A DNA stretch of 64,000 nucleotides from Sphingobacterium corticibacterium (GCF_004208525.1 NZ_SGIT01000002.1:1240001-1304000); one strand, 5' to 3'. Positions 45,001 through 52,438 are shown, numbered from the stretch's first letter. Made by a program: numbers and translations. Notes: a model not told the origin generated them from the sequence alone.

Positions 45001-45733
45001 TCTGCCCGAATTGCTGCTGCAAGGTGTCTCGCAAACGATAAAGATGATCTACCAGCGCGGTATTATGCTCTGTATCTGTACCCTGAAAAGTCGGATCCAG
45101 AAAAAGCAGTAGTTGGCTGGTGTCGGTGCTGGTTATAAACCCATCATAGAGCATAAAATTTTCCCCCACCGTATGCTGCTGCATCCTTTGCAAACCTAAC
45201 AAAGCCAATCCCAATGGATCTTTTAGCACAAAATTCCGCATAACAAAACCTGTCGGCGAAATCAAGGTACGGTAATTTTGAGCAACCCGTTCCGAAATCG
45301 TGTCAGGTTGTATTCGCTCGGCGATCGAGCGATAATCCCCTACATTTAAAAACAGGGGAAGGTTTTGATACACAAAATCATACGTATCCTCCATTTCTTC
45401 CTGTCCTATTCTACCCGTAATCCCACGGATATATAGGCTGTCTGTCTGGATGGAATCTATAAACACTTGCGCCGCCGCTGTCAGGGCATCAGGTTCCGTA
45501 CGCGTCTTGTTTTCTATTAAAACCGTTATTTTGTCGGCGAAATTAATTTGCTTCAGTGCTTTGGAAAATTCATCTGTCTGCTCATTTTTCGGGATAACCT
45601 GCGTAATATCCTCTTCAAAGCGAAGATGGGAGGCCAACAAGCTACACCCTACTAAAAACAAGACGGCTACAAGAGCAGCAAAGGCTTTATTACGCTGAAC
45701 CCAAACATAGATATGATAGAATATCTTCTCCAT
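42086..45733 (-). CDS. Three-part MMPL transporter / PlsC-like acyltransferase / methyltransferase-like protein
   Basis: A 1215-residue fusion. Residues 1 to about 830 are an MMPL/RND exporter with two sets of membrane segments and periplasmic domains (EEDITQVIPKNEQTDEF; VFGHGVDFSIFMTAALQ). A PlsC-type acyltransferase follows, with IIANHSSFLDTLSLG (H(x4)D, about 895) and LIVFPEGTRSYDNV. The last 180 residues resemble a class I SAM methyltransferase (DYLLSLQSGNRKVLGI, about 1105-1125), but the glycine motif I is missing: HISDTYGEFDYL stands where xxGxGxG is expected. Proteins with these three parts are known in Bacteroidota pigment clusters. Likely role: acylation of the polyene and its export. 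The stop of the preceding gene overlaps the start (TAATG). Confidence 0.88.
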   Translation of the reverse strand: MEKIFYHIYVWVQRNKAFAALVAVLFLVGCSLLASHLRFEEDITQVIPKNEQTDEFSKALKQINFADKITVLIENKTRTEPDALTAAAQVFIDSIQTDSLYIRGITGRIGQEEMEDTYDFVYQNLPLFLNVGDYRSIAERIQPDTISERVAQNYRTLISPTGFVMRNFVLKDPLGLALLGLQRMQQHTVGENFMLYDGFITSTDTSQLLLFLDPTFQGTDTEHNTALVDHLYRLRDTLQQQFGQKATISYYGTAFIAVANAKQIKKDISTTVLISMSVLMLLLILFYQRIYIPLLVFIPTIFASLFGAACLYLYKPVISAISLSVAAVLVGITIDYALHILTHYKKSGNVRELYQELTRPLLMSGATNAVVFLCLLFVRSEALVDLGIFASICIFSSAVFTLLIVPHLYRPKRELRANAILDKLAAFPFERSKVLIAVCLVLMVLSCFTSGRVGYNHNLGDLNFVPPVLRETERKLDQLTNTSSKSVYLVATGETFDEVAKKTDRLMGFLQEAKTNQEIVDYNGFMLPLSASLQEEKIAVWNQFWKSHAKDELIEQLQDEGEKYGFERETHADFYTLLKDEPKPIGWRDFQSQQALGLSDFMAEQDSFFTISTLVKLDEAKRELFLRTIKENADVLVVDRQQLNETFLGQLRADFNRLVSYSFFAVLFILWVFFRRLELVLLSAIPIGLTGLVTAGLMGLFGLELNIFSAIVCTLVFGHGVDFSIFMTAALQKQYSTGKDTLQTYRTSILLAVLTTVLAIGAMVFAKHPALLSIASVSLIGVFSAVIITFVFYPMLFHFFISNRAEQGKSPFTITILLLSLLFFVYYGIGCLVISFFGRVVLAVLPLSKEKKDVFFRKTMAVFMKSVLYLHPQTKHKTINLAGETFEKPAVIIANHSSFLDTLSLGMLVPKAIFLVNDWVWNSPIFGRAVKALGFYPVRQGLESGMDILREKVAQGYSLIVFPEGTRSYDNVVKRFHKGACYLAEQLQLDILPIYLLGNGDVLPKSDVLIFGGAMTPVIGERIRIDDATFGEGYLARTKSMMQYFRQQYSALRRKEEGVFYFQRKIQLAYYYKDEDILRSVKHNITQFSAYYHELHQHLGDAERMVHISDTYGEFDYLLSLQSGNRKVLGIIADEEKHAVAKSIYWKKWRHVRFVSHLDVQYAVLIVHPLVEFIRLPVSFLESFKEIYTFKKEQGLQPLGWKEDVLSDTLIRYYK

Positions 45734-46917
45734 TACGGCGATGAAACGGGTTTTTGATGATAGAACTTAATAAAAAAATAACTGGAAAAACCTATTACAA
45801 TGGCCATGCCGCTCGCTAACAAGAAGCTACCGATAACATATTGCCAAAGATGTGATTTAATAGTATCTAAAGATACCCCATCAAGCTGAAACGATGACGG
45901 AGACGGGTAGACCAAGCCACCCACCAACAGGGAGGCGTATATCACGATCGGAATAAATGGCGCAAAACTAATATTGGAAAAGACGAAAGCAAGTACCTTA
46001 TTCAATCGTAGGAAAACCGCTAACGTAATCGTGATAGCGGTCTGAAATCCCCAAAAAGGTGCTATACCCATAAAAACACCCAGCCCAATCGACAATGCCT
46101 TTTTTATAGGCGAATCCGTGCTGCCTAATATATTTTCCCGTACGAAGTCAGACCATCTTTTTTTTTTAAAGCTGCGGAAGAAATTACGGGGGAGAATATA
46201 AAAAAATGTCAAAAAAACCAGTACCGTATTTAATATACTGATACGCGTAAAATCTTTGAAAGGCCGAAAGTGGGACACGCGTTCATCGGGATCGTATAAC
46301 ACCCCCACGGGAACGTTTTTTACGTCAACGCCGCGCCAAGCCGCGCGAACGATAATCTCTATTTCAAACTCAAACTTACGGGTATAAAATTTTTGCGATA
46401 TAGCGCGGAGCGGATAGGCCCGAAATCCCGATTGCGTATCGGTTAATTTAACACCTGTTTCCAACCAAAACCAGAAATTCGAGAATTTATTACCAAAGCT
46501 GCTCTTCCGCGGTACGGAATCATGGCTCATGTTACGGCTTCCGATCAATAACACCGGACAAGTCGCTTTAGCAATAGCATCAACAAACACCGGAATATCA
46601 GACGGGTAATGTTGACCATCAGAATCGATGGTTATCGCATAGTCAAAATGCCGATCTCTCGCCCGCTTTATCCCCTTTCGCAGTGCCATGCCTTTACCCT
46701 GATTATGGGTTGATGTGATAATTTCTATTTCGGGATATTGGTGTAGGATCGTTGGTGTCGTATCCGTAGAACCGTCGTTGACCAAGATGACATGAGGGGT
46801 ATATTGGAGCACACCATCCAATACACGTGTCAGGGTCTTTTCATTATTATACGTAGGTATAATAACGACTATCCCTAAACGTTCTATTTCTCTCCTTATC
46901 GTTTCGTGTTCAACCAT
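45733..46917 (-). CDS. Glycosyltransferase family 2 fused to DUF2062 membrane domain
   Basis: A 394-residue protein. The N-terminal domain (about 1-230) is a dolichol-phosphate-mannose-synthase-like GT2: VVIIPTYNNEKTLTRVLDG, VNDGSTDTTPTIL, ITIDSDGQHYPSDIPVF. The C-terminal part (about 265-390) has hydrophobic segments with FMGIAPFWGFQTAITITLAVFL (here listed as two adjoining parts, FMGIAPFWGF and QTAITITLAVFL) and matches DUF2062. The fusion would place the sugar transferase at the membrane, perhaps to glycosylate a lipid carrier for the pigment. It lies 14 bases after the dehydratase and overlaps the MMPL gene by one base. Confidence 0.87.
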   Translation of the reverse strand: MVEHETIRREIERLGIVVIIPTYNNEKTLTRVLDGVLQYTPHVILVNDGSTDTTPTILHQYPEIEIITSTHNQGKGMALRKGIKRARDRHFDYAITIDSDGQHYPSDIPVFVDAIAKATCPVLLIGSRNMSHDSVPRKSSFGNKFSNFWFWLETGVKLTDTQSGFRAYPLRAISQKFYTRKFEFEIEIIVRAAWRGVDVKNVPVGVLYDPDERVSHFRPFKDFTRISILNTVLVFLTFFYILPRNFFRSFKKKRWSDFVRENILGSTDSPIKKALSIGLGVFMGIAPFWGFQTAITITLAVFLRLNKVLAFVFSNISFAPFIPIVIYASLLVGGLVYPSPSSFQLDGVSLDTIKSHLWQYVIGSFLLASGMAIVIGFSSYFFIKFYHQKPVSSP

Positions 46918-46931
46918 TTATCCATTTTTTC

Positions 46932-47306
46932 CTATACGATCCTATACGTATGTGTCAATTTGAGTGCCATGGTTTCTCCAAAGGTCGTAGTATTTTTGAC
47001 TTTTAACTGCCCCTCGTTATCGTAGGAGATTTCAAGCGCAAACTGTAGCACAGGGTTCTCATTGGGATTGATTAAGGCCGTAAACTTTACATTGGAGGCA
47101 CGCACTAAGAAAAGAGATTTTTGTTCAACGGTCTCTGTTAGTTCCTTCACGATCTGCATCATACACACCCCGGGAGCAACCGGATTACCGGGAAAATGAC
47201 CGTCAAATATGGCGTGGGAAGGGTTCAGACGTACCTCCGCCACATATAGATTATCCGACAGAGATCGTATATGCTCCACGCGATAAAAATCCGGTAATAA
47301 GGTCAT
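46932..47306 (-). CDS. FabZ-like 3-hydroxyacyl-ACP dehydratase (ApeI-like)
   Basis: A 124-residue hotdog protein. The motif FDGHFPGNPVAPGVCMMQI contains the catalytic His of FabZ, but where FabZ has Glu in the central helix this protein has Gln (MMQIVKEL). It probably dehydrates 3-hydroxyacyl-ACP during polyene synthesis. The second dehydratase-like protein (9900-10328) shows the opposite pattern, with Glu but no visible HFPG His, so the two may form a mixed dimer. Sits between the GT2-DUF2062 gene and a lipoprotein gene in locus 2. Confidence 0.85.
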   Translation of the reverse strand: MTLLPDFYRVEHIRSLSDNLYVAEVRLNPSHAIFDGHFPGNPVAPGVCMMQIVKELTETVEQKSLFLVRASNVKFTALINPNENPVLQFALEISYDNEGQLKVKNTTTFGETMALKLTHTYRIV

Positions 47307-47316
47307 ATCACTCGTT

Positions 47317-47946
47317 TTATAGGATAGATTGATTTACATCTAGCGCAAGATCTATTGTTATGGGATACTTTTTATGTTCTATCGCTATGCTTGTGGGAAT
47401 ATCTTCTGCATTCCACCCCTGATAAACAATCGCTAAATACGCTTTAGCTCCTTTCGCTTGCTGGATCCTTTCTACTTTACGTTCTTTCAACACATAGTAG
47501 TTGTTATCCACGACATACACCGGATAATAATGCTGTTGATTGGCAAACATCACGGCCGATGTAGCATGGCGCTGTGTGGTCATTGTCCGAAAAATATCGA
47601 CAATTTCCCTTACTACACGGCGTTTATTCAAGTCGTGCATCGCATAATGCAATTCATGCCCATCCGGCGAAATACTGACATCAAATAAGGTTTGACCAAA
47701 GTCACTCACCAACGCTACACGATGTTCATTGCGTCCCAAGGTTTTGATCATCAAACTACCATTCATCTCTTTTTTAAAAGCATGCAGTTTCGCCCGATAC
47801 ACAAACGTCTGCGTGGTGTCGATGTAATAATTATTCAGTTCCTGGGTTGCTGATTCGCGGATCCCCGAGGCATTCGGATAACGGTATGTGCCACAAGAAG
47901 CAAGAAATAACAGCAGGAAAAAACTACAGGTTAAAAATCGATTCAT
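47317..47946 (-). CDS. Outer-membrane-type lipoprotein of the aryl-polyene operon
   Basis: A 209-residue protein with a lipoprotein signal, lipobox LASC around residues 17-20 (FLASCGTYRYP). The mature part is beta-rich, with FVYRAKLHAFKKEMNGSLMI, a pattern reminiscent of LolB-like folds. Next to a LolA-like gene it could receive a lipid-linked pigment at the outer membrane, by analogy with LolA/LolB; this is inference. The ATG at 47946 is chosen over the TTG one codon upstream. It overlaps the end of the LolA-like gene by 23 bases. Confidence 0.8.
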   Translation of the reverse strand: MNRFLTCSFFLLLFLASCGTYRYPNASGIRESATQELNNYYIDTTQTFVYRAKLHAFKKEMNGSLMIKTLGRNEHRVALVSDFGQTLFDVSISPDGHELHYAMHDLNKRRVVREIVDIFRTMTTQRHATSAVMFANQQHYYPVYVVDNNYYVLKERKVERIQQAKGAKAYLAIVYQGWNAEDIPTSIAIEHKKYPITIDLALDVNQSIL

Positions 47947-48550
47947 CAATCGTTGTATTTACTTTTCTATTCTTTATCACAAAATGCGTATAGTCGTTGG
48001 AGGGTTCGACAAGCTTCACCTCCTCTATGTGCTTATCCGTCGACGAAAATAAAAGGACAATCTCTTTAATGTACTTTTTCGCACCCGCTAATTTCGGTGT
48101 CAAACGTACCATGTCAGCGTTGCCTTGCTTCAGATAGGAAACCGCAAATTCCTTCTCGTCGTATTTGCCGCCGCGCAGACTGGAAGAAACCAACGCACTT
48201 ATTTTTTCAAATTGCTTACTGTTTCCGATCTCAATCGTTTGCTTCTTCCCCTGGTCATCGATATAGATTTTATGGTCTTTGAACACCATCTTATACTGAA
48301 AAGGTGCCGTATATGCCCAGCTCAATTTATCGGGATGTTTTACATACAGCTTTCCAGCCGACTCCACTGGCTTTTTCATAAAGCTAAGGTGCTTGTATTG
48401 CACAAAATCTGCCGATACAGTCTTGATTTCTACAAGCTGTTGTAAGGACTTCTGAAAGCTGGCCTGTTCATTTGCCGTCATTTCCCTCGTCTGTGCCCAT
48501 CCGCAATAAGGCATCAAAAAAAACAATAAATACAGTAATTTATCATTCAT
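47924..48550 (-). CDS. LolA-like periplasmic carrier
   Basis: A 208-residue exported protein: signal peptide ending GWAQ (about residue 19), then a LolA/LolB-type half-barrel with VEIKTVSADFVQYKHLSFM, ESAGKLYVKHPDKLSWAY and PFQYKMVFKDHKIYIDDQG, matching the LolA family. In aryl-polyene clusters such a protein accompanies the MMPL exporter and is thought to carry the pigment lipid across the periplasm rather than serve general lipoproteins. It overlaps the deacetylase by eight bases and the lipoprotein gene by 23. Confidence 0.88.
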   Translation of the reverse strand: MNDKLLYLLFFLMPYCGWAQTREMTANEQASFQKSLQQLVEIKTVSADFVQYKHLSFMKKPVESAGKLYVKHPDKLSWAYTAPFQYKMVFKDHKIYIDDQGKKQTIEIGNSKQFEKISALVSSSLRGGKYDEKEFAVSYLKQGNADMVRLTPKLAGAKKYIKEIVLLFSSTDKHIEEVKLVEPSNDYTHFVIKNRKVNTTIDESIFNL

Positions 48551-49313
48551 ATCCCTGCAAATTTAACAAATCATCTACAGAAACCGATATATATCCTTGT
48601 TTCTGTAAATAAGGAAGCAGCTGTTTTAGGGCATCGACCGTGCGTTGTGAGGTATCATGAAAAAGGATAATATCCCCAGATTTCAACTTTTGGCGCACTC
48701 GGCGATAGATTTTATCATCATCTCCTATCACCGTATCTAACGAGCGATTGCTCCACCCGATGACGTGCTGTTTCGTGTATTGGACAGCCTTTGCTACCAA
48801 TGGATTAGTCACCCCAAACGGCGGTCTGAAGAATTGTGGCTTTTTGCCTACGATTTGTTGTATAATTAAATTACATCGCTCCAGCTCTGTAACAATTTCC
48901 CTTTCTTTTAAAAAACCAAAACTTTTAGGATGGCTGTAGGTATGATTACCGATGGTATGCCCTTCGTCGATAATCATCCTTGTGATATGCGGATACGCCG
49001 AAACCTGTTTTCCGATACAGAAAAAGGTCGCTTTGAATTGATAAGTCTTCAATAATTGCAGCACTTCGGCAGTATAAGGAGAAGGACCATCATCGAAAGT
49101 CAGCGCGACCTGTCGTTGTGCATGGCTTTTTTTTCGAAAAAAAGTGGGGATAAAATATCCTAGACGGATATCAAACGTACCCCAAGCGGTCAAACCAACC
49201 GACAACAGTAAAATGACAAGAAACCAAGCAAAAGAGTATCCAAAGATGCCGATGAGCATCGTGATAAATCCGGCTACTAGAAACAAGGGATATAATACCT
49301 TATGCTTTAACAT
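48543..49313 (-). CDS. Polysaccharide deacetylase family protein (NodB homology)
   Basis: A 256-residue membrane-anchored carbohydrate esterase 4 enzyme. Two hydrophobic N-terminal segments (about 8-26 and 28-45) precede the NodB domain with VALTFDDGPSPYTAEVL (metal Asp), IGNHTYSHPKSFG (metal His pair), FFRPPFGVTNP and GDIILFHDTS. Active-site motifs are complete. In this operon it could deacetylate a sugar attached to the pigment lipid by the neighbouring glycosyltransferase (inference). It overlaps the genes on both sides by 7-8 bases. Confidence 0.9.
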   Translation of the reverse strand: MLKHKVLYPLFLVAGFITMLIGIFGYSFAWFLVILLLSVGLTAWGTFDIRLGYFIPTFFRKKSHAQRQVALTFDDGPSPYTAEVLQLLKTYQFKATFFCIGKQVSAYPHITRMIIDEGHTIGNHTYSHPKSFGFLKEREIVTELERCNLIIQQIVGKKPQFFRPPFGVTNPLVAKAVQYTKQHVIGWSNRSLDTVIGDDDKIYRRVRQKLKSGDIILFHDTSQRTVDALKQLLPYLQKQGYISVSVDDLLNLQGYE

Positions 49314-50371
49314 GCCCGAACAAAAACGAGAGAATGATCTTTACCCCGATAGTGATTATAGATCAAGATATTTTTCCAGACAGTTTTTGGCAGACTTTTA
49401 TCGTTCCAATACAACATAGAAGGAACGGTCTGCTGTTGTAGCACAGAAGCAGCCACCGTTAAACCAAAAGCCGAACAACTATCAAACTGACCACTTAACT
49501 GCTTATAATATAACGGTGTGGCGAATGGAAGTATTTGCTGTATAGCTATATAGAATAAATCATCCTGTTCATCACCATTATAGCCTAGGACAACCGCATC
49601 GATAGTCGTTGGCTGTATATCGTTTGTCGTCAGAAAATCCTGTAAAAAGGATCCTGTTTCTGCTATATCCAACTCGTTTTGCAAGGCGATATCCACGACT
49701 TCCCCATACGATGTTTCTGTTTGATCGATGCCCATGGAAAAGAAACAAGCACCTTCTGCATAATTAACTCCCGGCGACAGGCTGTTTTTAACCGTTTCCC
49801 GGACACCATCTGCTTTGATATATCCCGCAGCCTGCAGAAAAGCATAAGTCTGTTTGGCGACCTCATCAATTCCTCCCAGTAACACATTTTTATGCTCTCC
49901 AGATACTAACAACAATAGTGTATCCAACAAAGCCGATTCAAAAGAACTTGCTCCGTTTACGTGTGTTACGTTGTATCCTTTGCAGGACAGCTGCAGCGCG
50001 ATCTGAGCAGCGACGGTATTGTGCGTAGATTGGATAAAAGATGTTGGTGTGAGAAATTGTTCGTCGTTTTCCCACATACTACGGAGGAATTTATCAGAAT
50101 CTTCGGAGCACCCCAATCCGGTTCCGGTAATAATGGCATCCGGCGTCGTCACAGCAGCCTCCGCTAACGCTTGTTGTGCGGCATACATCCCCATCTTCAT
50201 ACCTCTCGACATACGACGGATCGCCGCTGGCGAAGCCAATCCTTTATACGACGGCTGATCAGCAGTGGTAATAGCCTGATCGATTTCCCGTGCTGCTGAA
50301 AAAAAATCCGGTCGCCACACACCCTGCGTTGTCACTGCACCAATACCGTTTATAAATACACGTCTTTTCAA
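49307..50371 (-). CDS. Chain-length-factor-like ketosynthase without active-site cysteine
   Basis: A 354-residue thiolase-fold protein that starts like a ketosynthase (RRVFINGIGAVTTQGVW) and keeps the overall pattern, but where the catalytic Cys is expected it reads HVNGASSFESALLDT, with Ser instead, and the NxHGT histidine loop is replaced by VLGYNGDEQDD. It therefore resembles chain length factors such as ApeC, which pair with an active ketosynthase. The best start is a TTG at 50371 that overlaps the ketosynthase TGA by four bases (TTGA); an upstream TTG at 50398 would overlap by 31. The coupling supports one-to-one synthesis with its partner. Confidence 0.85.
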   Translation of the reverse strand: MKRRVFINGIGAVTTQGVWRPDFFSAAREIDQAITTADQPSYKGLASPAAIRRMSRGMKMGMYAAQQALAEAAVTTPDAIITGTGLGCSEDSDKFLRSMWENDEQFLTPTSFIQSTHNTVAAQIALQLSCKGYNVTHVNGASSFESALLDTLLLLVSGEHKNVLLGGIDEVAKQTYAFLQAAGYIKADGVRETVKNSLSPGVNYAEGACFFSMGIDQTETSYGEVVDIALQNELDIAETGSFLQDFLTTNDIQPTTIDAVVLGYNGDEQDDLFYIAIQQILPFATPLYYKQLSGQFDSCSAFGLTVAASVLQQQTVPSMLYWNDKSLPKTVWKNILIYNHYRGKDHSLVFVRAC

Positions 50372-51567
50372 GCTTTTGAAAAAATAAGGGATGAACAATT
50401 ACCCCCGAACCCAAAAGAGTTAGAGAGCACATGAGACACCGATCGGTATTGTACCATCGTCTGCGGTATCATATCGAATTCTTCCATCGGTGTATCGAAA
50501 TGAAGGTTCGGAAATACCAGATCCTGTTGCAATGCCAACATGCTATATACAGCTTCGATGGCACCCGCTGCAGCCAATGTATGTCCTGTAAAAGGCTTCG
50601 TTGAGCTAAAAGAAGGTGTCTTATTTTTAAAGATACGTTGCATGGCCCGCCCTTCCGACAAATCGTTGTTCGGTGTAGCTGTCCCATGCACATTGATATA
50701 ATCGATGTCTTGTGACCGCAACTGCGCAACGGCTAAGGCCTTTTGCATGGCCAGGAATGCTCCTTCTCCATTTTCCGAAGATGCTGTTTGGTGAAACGCG
50801 TCATTTGCGTTGCCATAGCCCGTTAGGTAGGCCAACACATTTTTACCTTGCTGTTTTACCGTTTTTTGAGATTCTAACACGAGATATGCCGCACCCTCTC
50901 CCAAGTTAAGCCCATTACGGTGCTTGTCGAAGGGTCGACAAGGTGCATCCGATAAGATCATCAAGGTGTGAAATCCATTAATCGTAAACTTGCTCAAGGC
51001 ATCCGTTCCGCCTACGACGACGCGATCCAGGCGTCCAGAACGAATCAAACGGGCACCCATCATGATAGCATTGGCGGCTGACGAACACGCTGTGCTCACG
51101 GTCGTGACGAGTCCCTTTATACCCAGATATTTCGCTATTTTATGGGAGGAATCGCCTGCTGGATGCGAAGGGATATAACGACGCCATTCGGGTGATGTAA
51201 GATAGGTGGGACCATATCGTTCGGTATAGTCCATACCACCGACGCTTGTTGATGATAGAAATCCCGTCCTTAGCTGATTGACATCGTCAATGTTAGCGGA
51301 TTTTAGTGCTTGGCGGGCGGCATAAGCGCCTAAAAGAGCTGTTCGCGTAAAGGAATGAGGTGGCGATAGCTCCAGATTGTCCGCCAGTTCGTCATTGCTG
51401 GATTTTACCTCGCCTACCCAAATATATTCTTGTAAACGTGTAGGAAAGTTTGCGATTCGTGAAAGGCCATGTTTACCTGTCTGTAAAGCCTGCAGGTTTT
51501 CTTCCCATGTATTTCCAATCGAAGAAATAACACCCAAACCAGTTACCGCAACGCCCTCGCCTGTCAT
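50368..51567 (-). CDS. Beta-ketoacyl-ACP synthase, aryl-polyene locus 2 (ApeO-like)
   Basis: A 399-residue FabF-type condensing enzyme with the full triad: Cys161 in TVSTACSSAANAI, His294 in NVHGTATPNND and His329 in FTGHTLAAAGAIE. It should be the catalytic half of a ketosynthase/chain-length-factor heterodimer with the next gene product, as in Xenorhabdus and E. coli aryl-polyene systems. It follows its ACP with a one-base stop/start overlap (TAATG). Together with the locus 1 ketosynthase the window holds two active-looking enzymes of this family plus one inactive-looking one. Confidence 0.92.
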   Translation of the reverse strand: MTGEGVAVTGLGVISSIGNTWEENLQALQTGKHGLSRIANFPTRLQEYIWVGEVKSSNDELADNLELSPPHSFTRTALLGAYAARQALKSANIDDVNQLRTGFLSSTSVGGMDYTERYGPTYLTSPEWRRYIPSHPAGDSSHKIAKYLGIKGLVTTVSTACSSAANAIMMGARLIRSGRLDRVVVGGTDALSKFTINGFHTLMILSDAPCRPFDKHRNGLNLGEGAAYLVLESQKTVKQQGKNVLAYLTGYGNANDAFHQTASSENGEGAFLAMQKALAVAQLRSQDIDYINVHGTATPNNDLSEGRAMQRIFKNKTPSFSSTKPFTGHTLAAAGAIEAVYSMLALQQDLVFPNLHFDTPMEEFDMIPQTMVQYRSVSHVLSNSFGFGGNCSSLIFSKA

Positions 51568-51827
51568 TACTTCGTTCTATTTTCCGAAATATAGGTTGTC
51601 ATCGTTTCGATAGACTGAAAAATAGACTTACCCAGCTTCGGGTCAGACAATTTAATGCCATACTCTTTATCCATCAATACAATCAGCTCCAATGCATCGA
51701 TTGAGTCTAAGCCTAACCCTTCATCAAATAAAGCCTCGTCATCCTGTATATCCTCGGGGGTAATATCTTCCAGATTTAGTACGTTGATAATTTGCTTTTT
51801 TAGCTCTTCTTTTAATGCTGTCATCAC
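51567..51827 (-). CDS. Acyl carrier protein, aryl-polyene locus 2
   Basis: An 86-residue acidic carrier with the phosphopantetheine serine in GLGLDSIDALELIV (DSI). Two Met codons open the frame (51827 and 51824); either could be used. It is followed by the ketosynthase with a one-base overlap and preceded by the short ketosynthase-like gene at a 43-base gap. It differs clearly from the locus 1 ACP, so each may serve separate partners. Confidence 0.92.
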   Translation of the reverse strand: MMTALKEELKKQIINVLNLEDITPEDIQDDEALFDEGLGLDSIDALELIVLMDKEYGIKLSDPKLGKSIFQSIETMTTYISENRTK

Positions 51828-51870
51828 TCTTCAAAATAAAAACAAACCTAAACAAAATGCGCCGCATTCA

Positions 51871-52419
51871 CTAAAAAATATACAAAACTGCCCGATACGC
51901 TTCCTGAAAATATTCTACCCATCCATACAAGACGCGCTTTGCTTTACCGGATTGCAGCAAGTAATTAGCATATGCCGTAATCGTTTCTTCGGGGAACTCC
52001 TCCGCAACGAAAAAAGCATGCTCTGTTTGCAAACCGTGCCGGATAGCAATCTCACCAGCACAGATATTCGCAAGCGTATAAACAAAGGTCGCTGGCCGTG
52101 GATAAAAATGTTCGGGATCCTGAATACTTTCCTGATGTTTTACATCGGTATCCAGACTACCGGATCTGTTTGCTAAGACAAGAGCAAGCTCATCCTTATC
52201 TTCTTCCTGTAAGATATATTCAGCAGCCAGAAAAGCCAGTTTGCTCAACGCATCCATCTTATAGAATTTCGGATAGTCAATATCCAGATGAAGAAAAGCT
52301 CCCTTCGCAAAATCTGAAAAGGACACATGGGGTTCACTTGACCAGATCAGTTTATCATCGACAACAATCTGATGCTGTTCAATGGTACAGGATTTCCGTA
52401 TATTGGTTTTTTCTAGCAT
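51871..52419 (-). CDS. Short ketosynthase-like protein, first gene of aryl-polyene locus 2
   Basis: A 182-residue protein resembling the N-terminal half of a ketosynthase: YPKFYKMDALSKLAFLAAEY and ELALVLANRSGSLDTD align with the start of the thiolase fold, and a Cys lies in LANICAGEIAIRHGL at the expected place. The C-terminal half with the histidines is absent. Such short proteins recur in aryl-polyene and flexirubin clusters; function is unknown, possibly a scaffold or partner for ACP or ketosynthase. The promoter lies directly upstream. Confidence 0.8.
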   Translation of the reverse strand: MLEKTNIRKSCTIEQHQIVVDDKLIWSSEPHVSFSDFAKGAFLHLDIDYPKFYKMDALSKLAFLAAEYILQEEDKDELALVLANRSGSLDTDVKHQESIQDPEHFYPRPATFVYTLANICAGEIAIRHGLQTEHAFFVAEEFPEETITAYANYLLQSGKAKRVLYGWVEYFQEAYRAVLYIF

Positions 52420-52438
52420 GTGGGCATAATTCTCACCT

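Noticed and set aside
49307..50371. DarB-type (FabH-like) ketosynthase
   Set aside because: The sequence follows the FabF/chain-length-factor layout and lacks catalytic residues, so it does not supply the resorcinol-forming step.
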